From contig NZ_FTNR01000014.1 of the NCBI RefSeq assembly GCF_900156475.1, positions 50,408 through 114,407 on the forward strand: a DNA stretch of 64,000 nucleotides, written 5' to 3'. Of this stretch, positions 16,712-24,808 are shown piece by piece. This stretch comes from Natronorubrum thiooxidans (lineage in GTDB: Archaea; Halobacteriota; Halobacteria; Halobacteriales; Natrialbaceae). Below the pieces are notes generated by a model. It did not search any database and had not been told where the DNA came from. It saw only the letters and a list, made by a program, of their open reading frames with translations. Position 1 is the stretch's first letter. Every line of letters begins with the position of its first letter. The position numbers and the translations under genes are program-made.

Positions 16712-17485
16712 TTACTGCGAGTTCGTCATCCCGCCGTCGACGACGAGCGATTCGCCGGTCACGTAATCGGAGAGGTCGCTCGCGAGATACAGCGCCGCGT
16801 CAGCGACGTCCTCGGGTTGACCCGCCCGTCGCGACGGGATCGCCTGCAAGAAGTCCTCCTCAGCGTCGGTACCCATGATCGGGTAATCGTCGGTCGTCAT
16901 CGTCGTCTCGATCAGGCCCGGATGGATCGCGTTTACTCGAACTCCGTCGGGACCTAACTTCGCCGCCATCGCGTACGTGAACAGCCGCACAGCACCCTTC
17001 GTTCCGCAGTACGTGATGAACTCGCCCGAGCCCTCGAGGCCGGCGACCGACGAGAGATTGATGATCCGGCCGCCGTCGGCCTCGACCATCCGCTTTGCCG
17101 CTGCTTGCGCGCCGAAGAAGACGCCTTTGACGTTGATGTCCATCATCCGGCCAAAGTCGTCCTCGTCGACCTCGAGAAACTCCTCGCCGTGGAAGATCCC
17201 CGCGTTGTTGACCATTACGGTGACGCCACCGAACTCCTCGGCGGCCTCGACGGCTGACTCGAGGTCGTCGACGTTCGTGACGTCACACTCGACGAACGTC
17301 GCGTTCGCGTCCGTCTCGTTCTCGATCAGTTCATGAGTCGGCTCGCCGCCCTCTCGAGGCGACTCCTGAATATCCGCGACGACGATGTCTGCACCCTCCG
17401 CGGCGAACCGACGGGCGATCGCGCGCCCGTTGCCGCTCGAACCACCCGTCACGACTGCTACATCATCCGTGAGCATTGGAGACAT
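16712..17485 (-). CDS. SDR family oxidoreductase
   Basis: Short-chain dehydrogenase/reductase of 257 residues. It has the Rossmann loop TGGSSGNGRAIARRF, the NNAGIF motif, the catalytic serine in NLSSVAGLEG and the YxxxK pair in YCGTKGAVRLF. The end YVTGESLVVDGGM is typical of the classical FabG-like subfamily. An aspartate after the second strand (VVADIQ) suggests NAD rather than NADP preference. I chose the ATG at 17485 (MSPMLTDDVAVVTG); the next internal ATG is three residues on. Substrate unknown. Confidence 0.9.
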   Translation of the reverse strand: MSPMLTDDVAVVTGGSSGNGRAIARRFAAEGADIVVADIQESPREGGEPTHELIENETDANATFVECDVTNVDDLESAVEAAEEFGGVTVMVNNAGIFHGEEFLEVDEDDFGRMMDINVKGVFFGAQAAAKRMVEADGGRIINLSSVAGLEGSGEFITYCGTKGAVRLFTYAMAAKLGPDGVRVNAIHPGLIETTMTTDDYPIMGTDAEEDFLQAIPSRRAGQPEDVADAALYLASDLSDYVTGESLVVDGGMTNSQ

Positions 17486-17596
17486 TGCACATAATTGTTC
17501 GTCATGAACACAGATAACGGTATTCACACCTCACACGCCGTGAAAATAGATTCTATACCGGATTCGCGGCGTCTCGAGTGCGTCAACTCCGACGTG

Positions 17597-18097
17597 TTAT
17601 CCGTCGATCACGCGAACGGCACCGATCTGGCCCGCCTGCTGGTACTCACAGAGGTAGTTCTCCATCGTGGTGGTGGCTTGGAACTCGAGCGTTTCGACCT
17701 TGCCAATGGTTTCGTTGCCGTCGGTCGAGTACTCCTCGACGACGTCTTGATCGGCGTCCCAGAACGCGATATTGTGGTGTACGCCGTCCATGTTCTCCCA
17801 CGTAATCTCGTACTCTCGACCCGCAACGAGCACGAGTGTCGGGTTCTCGACGCGGTCGATCGCGGGCGGTTCGACGCCGACCCAGCCACCGACGTAGCCG
17901 TCGAAGACGATTTCGTCGACGTCTTGCCACGCCGCTGGGTCCGTGTCCCCCTCGAGCGATTCCGCCGCATCGACGACGGGTTCGGGTTCGGTGGGTTCGT
18001 CGTCGCCGCCCAGACAGCCGGCGACGGACACGGCTGCAAGCGTTCCAGCTACGCCTGACAGGAATGTCCGTCTGTCCGCGCTGTTCGGAGTCATCAT
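17597..18097 (-). CDS. Tat-exported cupredoxin-fold lipoprotein with missing copper ligands
   Basis: A 166-residue lipoprotein: RR leader and lipobox (RRTFLSGV ... AGCLGG, cysteine 28), then a plastocyanin-like domain about 60-166. The first ligand region GVHHNIAF (His107/108) and the cysteine loop (LCEYQQAGQIGAVRV, Cys150) are recognisable, but the expected CxxH ... M becomes CxxQ (Gln153) ... Q (Gln157). Type 1 copper binding is therefore doubtful. I re-read these codons from the DNA. Start chosen at 18097; 18094 is equally possible. Confidence 0.8.
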   Translation of the reverse strand: MMTPNSADRRTFLSGVAGTLAAVSVAGCLGGDDEPTEPEPVVDAAESLEGDTDPAAWQDVDEIVFDGYVGGWVGVEPPAIDRVENPTLVLVAGREYEITWENMDGVHHNIAFWDADQDVVEEYSTDGNETIGKVETLEFQATTTMENYLCEYQQAGQIGAVRVIDG

Positions 18098-18187
18098 CAA
18101 ATGTACACCGTTGGACAATATAAGTGCCATCCCAACAGCGGCTCGAGCGTCGCTTTTAGTGACTATCAGCGGAGCTAACTGAACGGT

Positions 18188-18844
18188 TTAGTTCTCGAGG
18201 AGAGTTGCGACCATCCCCGAGACGGTCTCGAGTTCGTCCTCGTTGACGCCGTGGCCCATCCCCTCGTAGAGTCGTTTCGTCACGTCGGCGTGCATCGACT
18301 CGAGGGCGTCGGCCGTCTCGTGGACGCGTGCTTCAGGGATGTGTGGGTCGATGTCACTACAGCCGAGGAACACGGGGGTCCCCTCGAGATCGCCGGGGTA
18401 GTCGTCGTCGAGGGCCTCGCCGATGAGGCCGCCGCTCAAGGCGGCGAGCCCGCCGTAGCGTCGTGGATTGCGGGCGACGAACTCGCTGGCGAGACACGCG
18501 CCCTGCGAGAACCCGATCAGCATGACGCGGTCGGTCGGGATGCCGGCGTCGCTGGCCTCGTCGATCGCGTCCGCGATCGCCTGCAGTCCCGACGTTCGGC
18601 CAGGCTCGTTCGCCTCGACGGGTGCGAGAAACGAGTTCGGATACCACGTCTTACCGGCCGCCTGCGGGGCGAGCACGGCGACGCCGTCGTGGTGGACCTC
18701 GGTTGCGAGGTCGAGCATTCCCTGTGCGGTCGCTCCGCGCCCGTGAGTGAGCACGAGCGCAGCGGACGCCTCCTCGAGGGGTGTGCCGCCGGTGACGAGT
18801 GGCTGGCCCTGGTGTGGGCCCTCCACATCGTCACCCGCGCTCAT
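18188..18844 (-). CDS. Alpha/beta hydrolase, carboxylesterase MhqD-like
   Basis: A 218-residue hydrolase of the phospholipase/carboxylesterase family. It has the oxyanion segment LTHGRGATAQGML, nucleophile GFSQGA (Ser113), Asp in SDIDPHIP and His in GMGHGVNEDE. Last gene of a three-gene operon, overlapping the upstream VOC gene by four bases. In Bacillus, hydrolases of this type (MhqD) are encoded with ring-cleaving dioxygenases in quinone-resistance operons; a similar role is inferred. Confidence 0.88.
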   Translation of the reverse strand: MSAGDDVEGPHQGQPLVTGGTPLEEASAALVLTHGRGATAQGMLDLATEVHHDGVAVLAPQAAGKTWYPNSFLAPVEANEPGRTSGLQAIADAIDEASDAGIPTDRVMLIGFSQGACLASEFVARNPRRYGGLAALSGGLIGEALDDDYPGDLEGTPVFLGCSDIDPHIPEARVHETADALESMHADVTKRLYEGMGHGVNEDELETVSGMVATLLEN

Positions 18845-19464
18845 TCGACACCACCGACGCCCGCACTCGCCTCGGGCAGGTCGTGCTTGACGATCTCGAG
18901 GCCGAGCGCGTCGATCGCACCACGGAGGTGTTCGTCCTTGGCGTACTCGGCCCCGTCGGCCTCGCGAAGTTCCTGGGCCTTTGCTAGGATCTCACCGCGC
19001 CGGTCGTTCGGAATCTCGTACTTGTCCGCCGAGAGTTCGATGACCAGGCCGTTGTTGTCTGTGGTGTAGATCGAGTGGAAAATCCCCCGATCGAAGACGT
19101 TGTACTGGTGGCCCGCGTCCTCGAGGGCCTGCATCGTCTCCTCGTACTCGTCGGGGTCGACGCTGAAACAGAGGTGGTGGACGGCACCGACGCCACCACG
19201 CTGGCCGCGCTGGTTCGAGGGTCGGTCGTCGCTGACGAAGAAGGTGAGGATGCGGCCGTCGCCCGTGTCGAAGAACAGGTGTGTCTGGGAGGGGTCGTCG
19301 AGGTTGGGCTGGCGAAGGACAAGGGGCATACCGAGGAGGTCCCGATAAAACTCGATCGTATCGGCCTCGTTGCTTCCCCAGATGGTGATATGATCGGTCC
19401 CCGTCATGTGGACGGGGCTGTCGGGCAGTTCGGGCGTGACTGGGTTCGGTGTATCGTTGGACAT
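18841..19464 (-). CDS. VOC-family extradiol-type dioxygenase
   Basis: A 207-residue vicinal-oxygen-chelate protein. The three metal ligands of extradiol dioxygenases can be placed: His25 in GTDHITIWG, His96/97 in AVHHLCFSVD and Glu143 in GLVIELSADKY. It is shorter than two-domain ring-cleaving dioxygenases (about 300 residues), so it has one full VOC module plus a C-terminal helix region. It is the middle gene of the operon, six bases after the flavoprotein and overlapping the hydrolase by four. Likely substrates are catechols, hydroquinones or quinone conjugates. Confidence 0.87.
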   Translation of the reverse strand: MSNDTPNPVTPELPDSPVHMTGTDHITIWGSNEADTIEFYRDLLGMPLVLRQPNLDDPSQTHLFFDTGDGRILTFFVSDDRPSNQRGQRGGVGAVHHLCFSVDPDEYEETMQALEDAGHQYNVFDRGIFHSIYTTDNNGLVIELSADKYEIPNDRRGEILAKAQELREADGAEYAKDEHLRGAIDALGLEIVKHDLPEASAGVGGVE

Positions 19465-19470
19465 AGTTGC

Positions 19471-20103
19471 TTACTCCGCGACGAGGTCGCCGAAGACGCG
19501 CTCGGCGTCTGCGGGGACGTCGAAGTCGTGGTAGTACTCTCCCTTGACGGTCGAGAGGATGTTGAGCGCTGCGGCCGCACCGTCGCCGACGGCGATGGCT
19601 GCCTGCCACTCTTCCGGCCGGACCATCGCGCCCGTCGCGTAGACGCCGTCGATGCTTGTCTCCATGTTGACGCCGACATCGACGATCTCCTCGTCGGTGA
19701 ACGCACAGCCCAGTTCGTCGGCCAGGTCGCGGTTGGCTCCCGTGGCGAGAACCACGTAGTCGGCCGCGTACTCGCCGTCGTCGGTCTCGACGGTGAAGCC
19801 GTCGGCAGCCTCGCTGACGGCGGTTACGGGTTCGCCCTGATGGCGGTCGACACCGAAGTCGTCGACCTGCTGGCGCGCCGTCGCCATGAACTCACTGCCG
19901 CCGACCGAGCCAATGCCGAGATAGTTGAACAGGTGGGCCTTGTGCATCCACGTTCCGTCGGTGTCGAAGACGGTCGTCTCGAGGCCGTTTTTCGCCGTAA
20001 ACAGTGCTGCGCTAAGACCGGCAGGACCGCCGCCAACGACGATTACAGATGGCGTTTGCGTCGCGTCAGCGTCAGATTCGTCCGGGGAACCAGTGTCGCT
20101 CAT
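19471..20103 (-). CDS. Short FAD/NAD(P)-dependent oxidoreductase, thioredoxin reductase-like
   Basis: A 210-residue flavoprotein with the FAD fold VIVVGGGPAGLSAALF near the N-terminus, the ATG box LATGANR in the middle and the C-terminal TSIDGVYATGAMVRPEEWQA. It lacks the redox CxxC and NADPH-domain insertion of true thioredoxin reductases, so it contains only the FAD-binding half. First gene of the operon. It may reduce quinones or act with the downstream dioxygenase; this is inference. Confidence 0.85.
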   Translation of the reverse strand: MSDTGSPDESDADATQTPSVIVVGGGPAGLSAALFTAKNGLETTVFDTDGTWMHKAHLFNYLGIGSVGGSEFMATARQQVDDFGVDRHQGEPVTAVSEAADGFTVETDDGEYAADYVVLATGANRDLADELGCAFTDEEIVDVGVNMETSIDGVYATGAMVRPEEWQAAIAVGDGAAAALNILSTVKGEYYHDFDVPADAERVFGDLVAE

Positions 20104-20107
20104 TGTA

Positions 20108-20136
20108 GTTACACAATGTTACTGCAAAGGTATGAA
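20108..20136 (-). promoter_or_regulatory. Promoter and repeat operator of the quinone-like operon
   Basis: A TATA-like TTCATACC lies about 28 bp before the ATG at 20103. Between it and the start codon are two copies of GTAAC on the minus strand (plus-strand GTTAC at 20108-20112 and 20118-20122) exactly 10 bp apart, i.e. on the same helix face, with a third GTTAC at 20173. CATTGT/ACAATG (20101-20106, 20113-20118) forms an inverted repeat over the start. This position suits a repressor. The remainder of the 359-bp gap to 20462 shows no gene. Confidence 0.45.
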
Positions 20137-20462
20137 CCCAGCAGAGACGCCGGAACAACCACGTGACATGAGTGTTACTACTGTCGCCGAGTGGGTAGCA
20201 AGCCGTCACCCAGCCGTCTACCGGTCGTTCCGTCGCATTCGACGCTCTCCGTAACAGCTGCTTACGACCGCTGTAGTCGGTTGTTACCGTCCGACACGCT
20301 ACTTGCGCACGAAAGCTCAACGGGTACACGTAGAACCGACCTCCTTCGAGACACAGAAACGATCAGTCGAACGGCGAGACTACGTTTGGTGACGCCGTCG
20401 ATGGTTGGCCCAGTGACAGCACACTCGAGGGCCACACTACCCACAGCCCCCCGGAGACATCC

Positions 20463-21536
20463 ATGAAAACTAGCCTTGAAGTAGAGTACTGGGTCATCGA
20501 CGACGCAGGTGACCTGGTCGCTCCCGGACCACTGCTCGACACCTCGGCGCAGATTGATCCCGAGTTCGTCGAGCCGATGCTCGAGATCAAAACGACGCCA
20601 TGTTCGTCGATGGTCGAACTCCGCGAGGAGTTCGTCGACCGCATCGGAAACGCCGTCGACGCAGCGCGCGACCAGAACAAACGGCTCGTCCCGCTGGCGA
20701 CGCCCCTCCACGCGAGTCCCGCGGAGATTCCCTATCGTGAGAAAACGAGTACGGATCTCCAGCGCCAGATCATCGGCCGATCGTTCGACGACGCTCGTGT
20801 CTGTGCCGGCACGCACATCCACTTCGAGCAATCCAACGTCGTCGACCAGTTGAACACGCTGACCGCACTCGACCCTGCGTTCGCACTCGTCACCAGTTCG
20901 TCACACTACCGCGGCGAACGCATCCTCGAGTGCGCCCGGCCGTTCCTCTACCGACGCTCGTGTTACGAGCACTGTCCCGAGCAGGGTCAGCTCTGGCCCT
21001 ACGTCGACAGTGTGGCCGAGTGGGAGAGACGGCTCGAGGACGCCTACGAAGGCTTTCGCGAGCGCGCGATCACGCGTGGTGTCGATCCAGCGGCGTTCGA
21101 CGACGCGTTCGACCCCTACGACGCGGTCTGGACCCCGGTCCGGCTGCGAAAAGCGATGCCAACCGTCGAATGGCGCTCGCCCGACGCCGCCCTCCCGAGT
21201 CAGATCCTCCAGCTTACCGAAGCAGTCCGCTCGATCGTCACCCACGCCGACGCCCGCGGTACCGTCGTCGGTGACGCCGATTCGTACGCTGGCGAGGTCA
21301 CACTCCCCGAGTTCGACACTGTCGAATCAGTTACCGACGCCGCGATTTATGATGGACTCGAGAGCCCGGCTGTGACGACCTACCTCGACGAGCTTGGGTT
21401 TACGCCGTCGGCGTACGACCCGCTGGCAACTCGACTCCCCGATTCGCACCTGTCGAAACGGCAGGCAAAGCAGTTGCGGTTGGAGGCGTCAAAGCGGCTC
21501 GAGGCCGATCTCAAGCGGCACCGTGTTCGAGCCTGA
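20463..21536 (+). CDS. gshA: Glutamate-cysteine ligase, YbdK/GshA type
   Basis: A 357-residue carboxylate-amine ligase (GCS2 family). It begins with the substrate-binding LEVEYWVID, has the ATP/metal segments FVEPMLEIKTTPCSS and CAGTHIHFEQSN, and the end PTVEWRSPDAALP. Haloarchaea use gamma-glutamylcysteine as their main low-molecular-weight thiol and make it with this enzyme family without a glutathione synthetase, so this is the likely product. Monocistronic. Amide or other amino acid substrates cannot be excluded. Confidence 0.85.
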   Translation: MKTSLEVEYWVIDDAGDLVAPGPLLDTSAQIDPEFVEPMLEIKTTPCSSMVELREEFVDRIGNAVDAARDQNKRLVPLATPLHASPAEIPYREKTSTDLQRQIIGRSFDDARVCAGTHIHFEQSNVVDQLNTLTALDPAFALVTSSSHYRGERILECARPFLYRRSCYEHCPEQGQLWPYVDSVAEWERRLEDAYEGFRERAITRGVDPAAFDDAFDPYDAVWTPVRLRKAMPTVEWRSPDAALPSQILQLTEAVRSIVTHADARGTVVGDADSYAGEVTLPEFDTVESVTDAAIYDGLESPAVTTYLDELGFTPSAYDPLATRLPDSHLSKRQAKQLRLEASKRLEADLKRHRVRA

Positions 21537-21579
21537 AGACGCCGCCGTCTCGAGACTGATACCACGCGCCAAGGACCAG

Positions 21580-22785
21580 TCACCGTCGTCGCTCGAGCCA
21601 GCGCTGTCCCGTCCGAATGTCGGTCGGAATCTCGTCGCCGAAGGCACACCGCGTACGCTCCAGTTCGCAGGGGTTGCCCGTCGCGATATCGATCACTGGA
21701 GAGCCACCCTCGAACACAGCCGTACTCGCGGTCGTCAACTGGCCAAAGGCGTGGGGTTTGTCTGTCTCGGGCTCCGGGTGGCGACAGATCGAGTCGTCGC
21801 CGGGGCCGTTCTCGTGATCCTGGGCGATCGTCCATAGCTCGTCACGGTCGATCCAGTCGACGCTGTCGAGCAACTCGAGGGCCCGTTGTCGCCGCGTCGT
21901 CGAACTCGTCGTCTCGGTCGACGCCGAGTGCACGAAATGATTCGTTCGTGTGACGACAGGATTGTCGTCGACGGCGATGCGTTCGGCGGCCGGATCGATC
22001 TCGAGCAAGACGCCCTCGGTTCCGTCGGCCAGAAACAGCGTCTGGCTCATCAGCTGCCGGGTCGGGTGTGCCTCGAGGAGAGACCGTGCCTCCGCGACGG
22101 TCGCACACTCCTCTAACAGCATGCGAATGACGGTGCCGTTCCGGAGCTGTGTTTCCGGCGCAACGTCGTCGCGGTTGCAGTCGATGTACGTATTCGCCGC
22201 AACCAGCCCCTGATCGTTGACTCCTTTATAAATCGAAATCGTCCCGCAGGTGTCGACCGTCAGGAAGCCGTAGTAGTCGTCGATCGGCGGCTGCTCAACG
22301 ATCGACTTCGGTCGGGTACCGCGTCCCGAAATATCTCGGTTTTTGAGCACGAGCGGGCCGGTGTCGGCGTCGGTGCCGCTGTCGGATCCGCCAGACGCCT
22401 CGGTTTGCTGCGGGGTCACAAGCGCGTTCGTACATCCCTGCGGATGCTTCTCGGATCGGCCCTCCCCCTCGGCTAGTTCCTCGCACAGTTCCGCGTACGC
22501 GAAGACGTACACTTCGTAGACGTCTGCGTCGACATCGAACACCTCGGCCATCGCCTCGTAGGCCCGTCGATGCCGCTCCGGCAGACTGGCTCGGCTTCGG
22601 CGAGCGTACTCGAGCAACGGTTCGAGGTCGACGTTCTGAGCGGTGATTGCCGACTCGAGTTCCTCGATTGCCCATTCGACAGCCTCGCGTTCGAGTACGG
22701 CGCGTTGGCGTGCCCGGCCGGCGAACGTCTCCGAGTCGGTGATCACGTCGCTGTAGGCGGTGGTGTCAACGTCCGTCTCGTTCAT
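21580..22785 (-). CDS. C45/acyltransferase-type Ntn hydrolase
   Basis: A 401-residue member of the acyl-CoA:6-aminopenicillanic acid acyltransferase family. The self-processing Gly-Cys dyad is at PQGCTNALV (Cys118 would become the N-terminal nucleophile), followed by GPLVLKNRDIS and the substrate pocket segment GVNDQGLVAANTYIDC. An N-terminal helical half (1-110) and acidic linker precede the nucleophile. The family cleaves or transfers acyl groups on amides, peptides or acyl-homoserine lactones; the real substrate is unknown. Confidence 0.85.
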   Translation of the reverse strand: MNETDVDTTAYSDVITDSETFAGRARQRAVLEREAVEWAIEELESAITAQNVDLEPLLEYARRSRASLPERHRRAYEAMAEVFDVDADVYEVYVFAYAELCEELAEGEGRSEKHPQGCTNALVTPQQTEASGGSDSGTDADTGPLVLKNRDISGRGTRPKSIVEQPPIDDYYGFLTVDTCGTISIYKGVNDQGLVAANTYIDCNRDDVAPETQLRNGTVIRMLLEECATVAEARSLLEAHPTRQLMSQTLFLADGTEGVLLEIDPAAERIAVDDNPVVTRTNHFVHSASTETTSSTTRRQRALELLDSVDWIDRDELWTIAQDHENGPGDDSICRHPEPETDKPHAFGQLTTASTAVFEGGSPVIDIATGNPCELERTRCAFGDEIPTDIRTGQRWLERRR

Positions 22786-22950
22786 ATCACGAGGTGGGAC
22801 TCGAGGGGGTTGTATCGTCGGCCTGAAAGCGTCTGGGACCGGTGTAGACTCGAGACAGCACCAGCCCCTGCTCGAGGGCGACTCGCTCGAGGTGGGTTGA
22901 GTAGCAGGCCTCGAGTGCAGTCACTCGCTACTCGCGGCCGTGAGAAGACG

Positions 22951-22971
22951 GGGCACGATGGGATTTGAACC
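22951..22971 (-). repeat. Duplicated 3' end of tRNA-Arg
   Basis: The 21 bases here (plus-strand gggcacgatgggatttgaac plus c) are identical to 23060-23080, the T-loop through acceptor 3' strand of the tRNA-Arg gene just downstream. The match ends after the T-loop. This is the signature of an attachment-site duplication left by integration at a tRNA 3' end. The 88 bp between the copies hold a hairpin (GCTGTC ... GACAGC with inner CACGAA/TTCGTG, 23030-23056) and no gene. The preceding gap 22786-22950 shows nothing recognisable. Confidence 0.75.
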
Positions 22972-23058
22972 ACGCCATCGGCTCGCTTCGCTCGCCGCCG
23001 TCTAGTCCAACCCCATCTCAGTATCTTGCTGTCGCTCACGAACTGTTCGTGACAGCAA

Positions 23059-23133
23059 CGGGCACGATGGGATTTGAACCCACGACCGTCGGATTAGAAG
23101 TCCGACGCTCTTTCCGGACTGAGCTACGTGCCC
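23059..23133 (-). tRNA. tRNA-Arg (anticodon UCU)
   Basis: A complete cloverleaf on the minus strand: acceptor GGGCACG/CGTGCCC, D-arm GCTC...GAGC, anticodon stem TCGGA/TCCGA with loop CTTCTAA (anticodon TCT), 5-nt variable loop, T-arm GTGGG/CCCAT with TTCAAAT, discriminator G. No intron. It reads the rare AGA/AGG arginine codons. The 3' half has been duplicated 109 bp away. Confidence 0.97.
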
Positions 23134-23179
23134 TCGAGTACGAATCAACGGCGGATTGGCATAAGCAGTGTGGATTCAT

Positions 23180-23557
23180 TCAGCCGTGAAAGCGGTACAG
23201 CGACGTCACGAACGGCAGTCGGTTGATCAGCCAGATGGCAACCGGGAGGCCGATGATCGTCACCGCAAGCAGGGCCGCGAGGTTCGCCCAGAGGAAACTC
23301 AGCCACCAGCCGATGAAGACGAAATACAGCGCCCGAACCACCAGCGAGTGCTGGCCACGAGCCAGTTCGGGGTTCGTAAACGATCGCGGTTCGGCCAGCG
23401 TCAACACCGTCGGGACGAGGTTGATCAGTTTGATCCCGATCGGGGCGAGGACGATGGTGACGTTCAGTGCCCACGCGAGGTTGATCACGACCGGCGTCGC
23501 CCACCAGCCGATAGCCAGAAACCAGAGCCCACGCATGAGCAGCGACCGCTGTGTCAT
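23180..23557 (-). CDS. YccF-family inner membrane protein
   Basis: A 125-residue membrane protein with two internal copies of the YccF motif: first half FLAIGWWATPVVINLAWAL with IGIKLINLVP, second half YFVFIGWWLSFLWANLAALL with IGLPVAIWLINRLP. The repeated W-W and LPxxxWLINRLP pattern defines the family. Four transmembrane segments are likely. Function is unknown. Confidence 0.88.
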   Translation of the reverse strand: MTQRSLLMRGLWFLAIGWWATPVVINLAWALNVTIVLAPIGIKLINLVPTVLTLAEPRSFTNPELARGQHSLVVRALYFVFIGWWLSFLWANLAALLAVTIIGLPVAIWLINRLPFVTSLYRFHG

Positions 23558-23656
23558 GGCTGGAGACAGCCACTAGGCGATGATAGGGCTGTCGAAGCCG
23601 CCCCGCTCGAGCGACGAACACAGCGTTTATGCACGTCTCGCCGGTACTCTCGAGCA

Positions 23657-24277
23657 ATGCACGTCATCGGAACGGTGGGACTCCCCGGTAGCGGGAAAAG
23701 CGAGGCTGCCACCGTCGCACGCAAGCACGGACTCCCGGTGGTGACGATGGGCGACGTTGTCCGCCAGGAGACGGCCGATCGCGGCCTCGATCCGACGAAA
23801 GACCACGGCAGCGTCGCCCAGGCGCTGCGCGACGAGAACGGGCCAACGGCGATCGCCGAGCGCTCGCTGCCGATGATCGAGGATCGGCTCGAGGACCACG
23901 AGACGGTCTTGGTCGACGGGATTCGCTCGGACACCGAGGTCGATATCTTCGACGACCGCTTCGGGGAGGCGTTTACCCTCCTCAGCATCGAGGCTCCCTT
24001 CGAACTGCGAGCCGAGCGCATCGACGCCCGCGGCCGCGATGCGAGCGAAGCCGACGGCGGCGAGGGGCTAGCCGCCCGCGACGAACGCGAGCGCAGTTTC
24101 GGGATGGATGACGCGATGGATCGCGCTGACATCGTCGTCGAGAATACCGACTCGCTCGAGACGTTTCACGAGCGGATCGAGACGATCATTCAGGACGAAG
24201 CCGGGACGGCCCCCGACGAACCCGAATCGGAACCGACACCTGAGTCCGGATCGAACACGGAAGTCAACCAGCCATGA
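23657..24277 (+). CDS. UPF0200 nucleotide kinase-like ATPase
   Basis: A 206-residue P-loop protein starting MHVIGTVGLPGSGKSEAATV, with a dephospho-CoA/adenylate-kinase-like core (GDVVRQETADRGL, VDGIRSDTEVDIF, RERSFGMDDAMDRADIVVEN) and an acidic C-terminal tail. This is the archaeal UPF0200 family, proposed nucleotide or dephospho-CoA kinase. The ATG at 23657 gives the family N-terminus. Its stop overlaps the next start by four bases (ATGA), and the UPF0200-UPF0201 pairing is conserved in archaea. Confidence 0.88.
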   Translation: MHVIGTVGLPGSGKSEAATVARKHGLPVVTMGDVVRQETADRGLDPTKDHGSVAQALRDENGPTAIAERSLPMIEDRLEDHETVLVDGIRSDTEVDIFDDRFGEAFTLLSIEAPFELRAERIDARGRDASEADGGEGLAARDERERSFGMDDAMDRADIVVENTDSLETFHERIETIIQDEAGTAPDEPESEPTPESGSNTEVNQP

Positions 24278-24687
24278 CTGATATCTACCGCGTCGACGTC
24301 GAAATCACGGCCCCAGTCTACGACACGGAGGTCACCAGCCGCGTCGTCGATGCCGTCTCGAACATCTTTCCGAACGCCGACCTCGAGGAGGAGTTCGGCG
24401 AGATCAGGGCCGAAGCCCATTCGATGGACCACGTCTCCGAGTTGCTTCATCGCCAGGAAATTCTCGACACGGCTCGCGGCGAGTTCTTCGCCAATCGCGA
24501 GGGAGACACCTTCTCCTTTGCACTCAAGAAACAGGCAGCCTTCGAGGACCGTATCAACTTCTCCGTCGGCGAACCGGACGAACTCGGCGAGATCAGCGTT
24601 CGCGTGCGCGTCATGGAGCCGACCGTCGAGGAGTACGTCGATCATATCGCACCGCCGACCGAAGACGGCCGGCCGGTCGAAGACTAA
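24274..24687 (+). CDS. UPF0201 family RNA-binding-like protein
   Basis: A 137-residue protein (MTDIYRVDVEITAPVYDTE...) of archaeal family UPF0201, whose known structures resemble ribosomal protein L5-like RNA-binding folds. It follows the UPF0200 kinase with a four-base overlap, so the two are made together. Biochemical role unproven; the conserved pairing suggests a joint function. Confidence 0.87.
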   Translation: MTDIYRVDVEITAPVYDTEVTSRVVDAVSNIFPNADLEEEFGEIRAEAHSMDHVSELLHRQEILDTARGEFFANREGDTFSFALKKQAAFEDRINFSVGEPDELGEISVRVRVMEPTVEEYVDHIAPPTEDGRPVED

Positions 24688-24808
24688 CTCGATTCGTTTC
24701 GAGACGCTGTTGACGGCGAGTTGCTGTGCCAGTGCCACCGGCGTCCCTGTCTATCTGAAATACTGAGAGGGACAGGAGTGATGGGGGATCCACACGTATC
24801 CCGAAGGG

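Noticed and set aside
20072..20329. 85-residue minus-strand frame over the operon promoter
   Set aside because: Overlaps the flavoprotein start and promoter; residue content (many Cys, Trp, Arg) is not haloarchaeal.
22951..23040. Second complete tRNA gene
   Set aside because: Only the 21-nt 3' end is present; no anticodon arm or D-arm can be folded.
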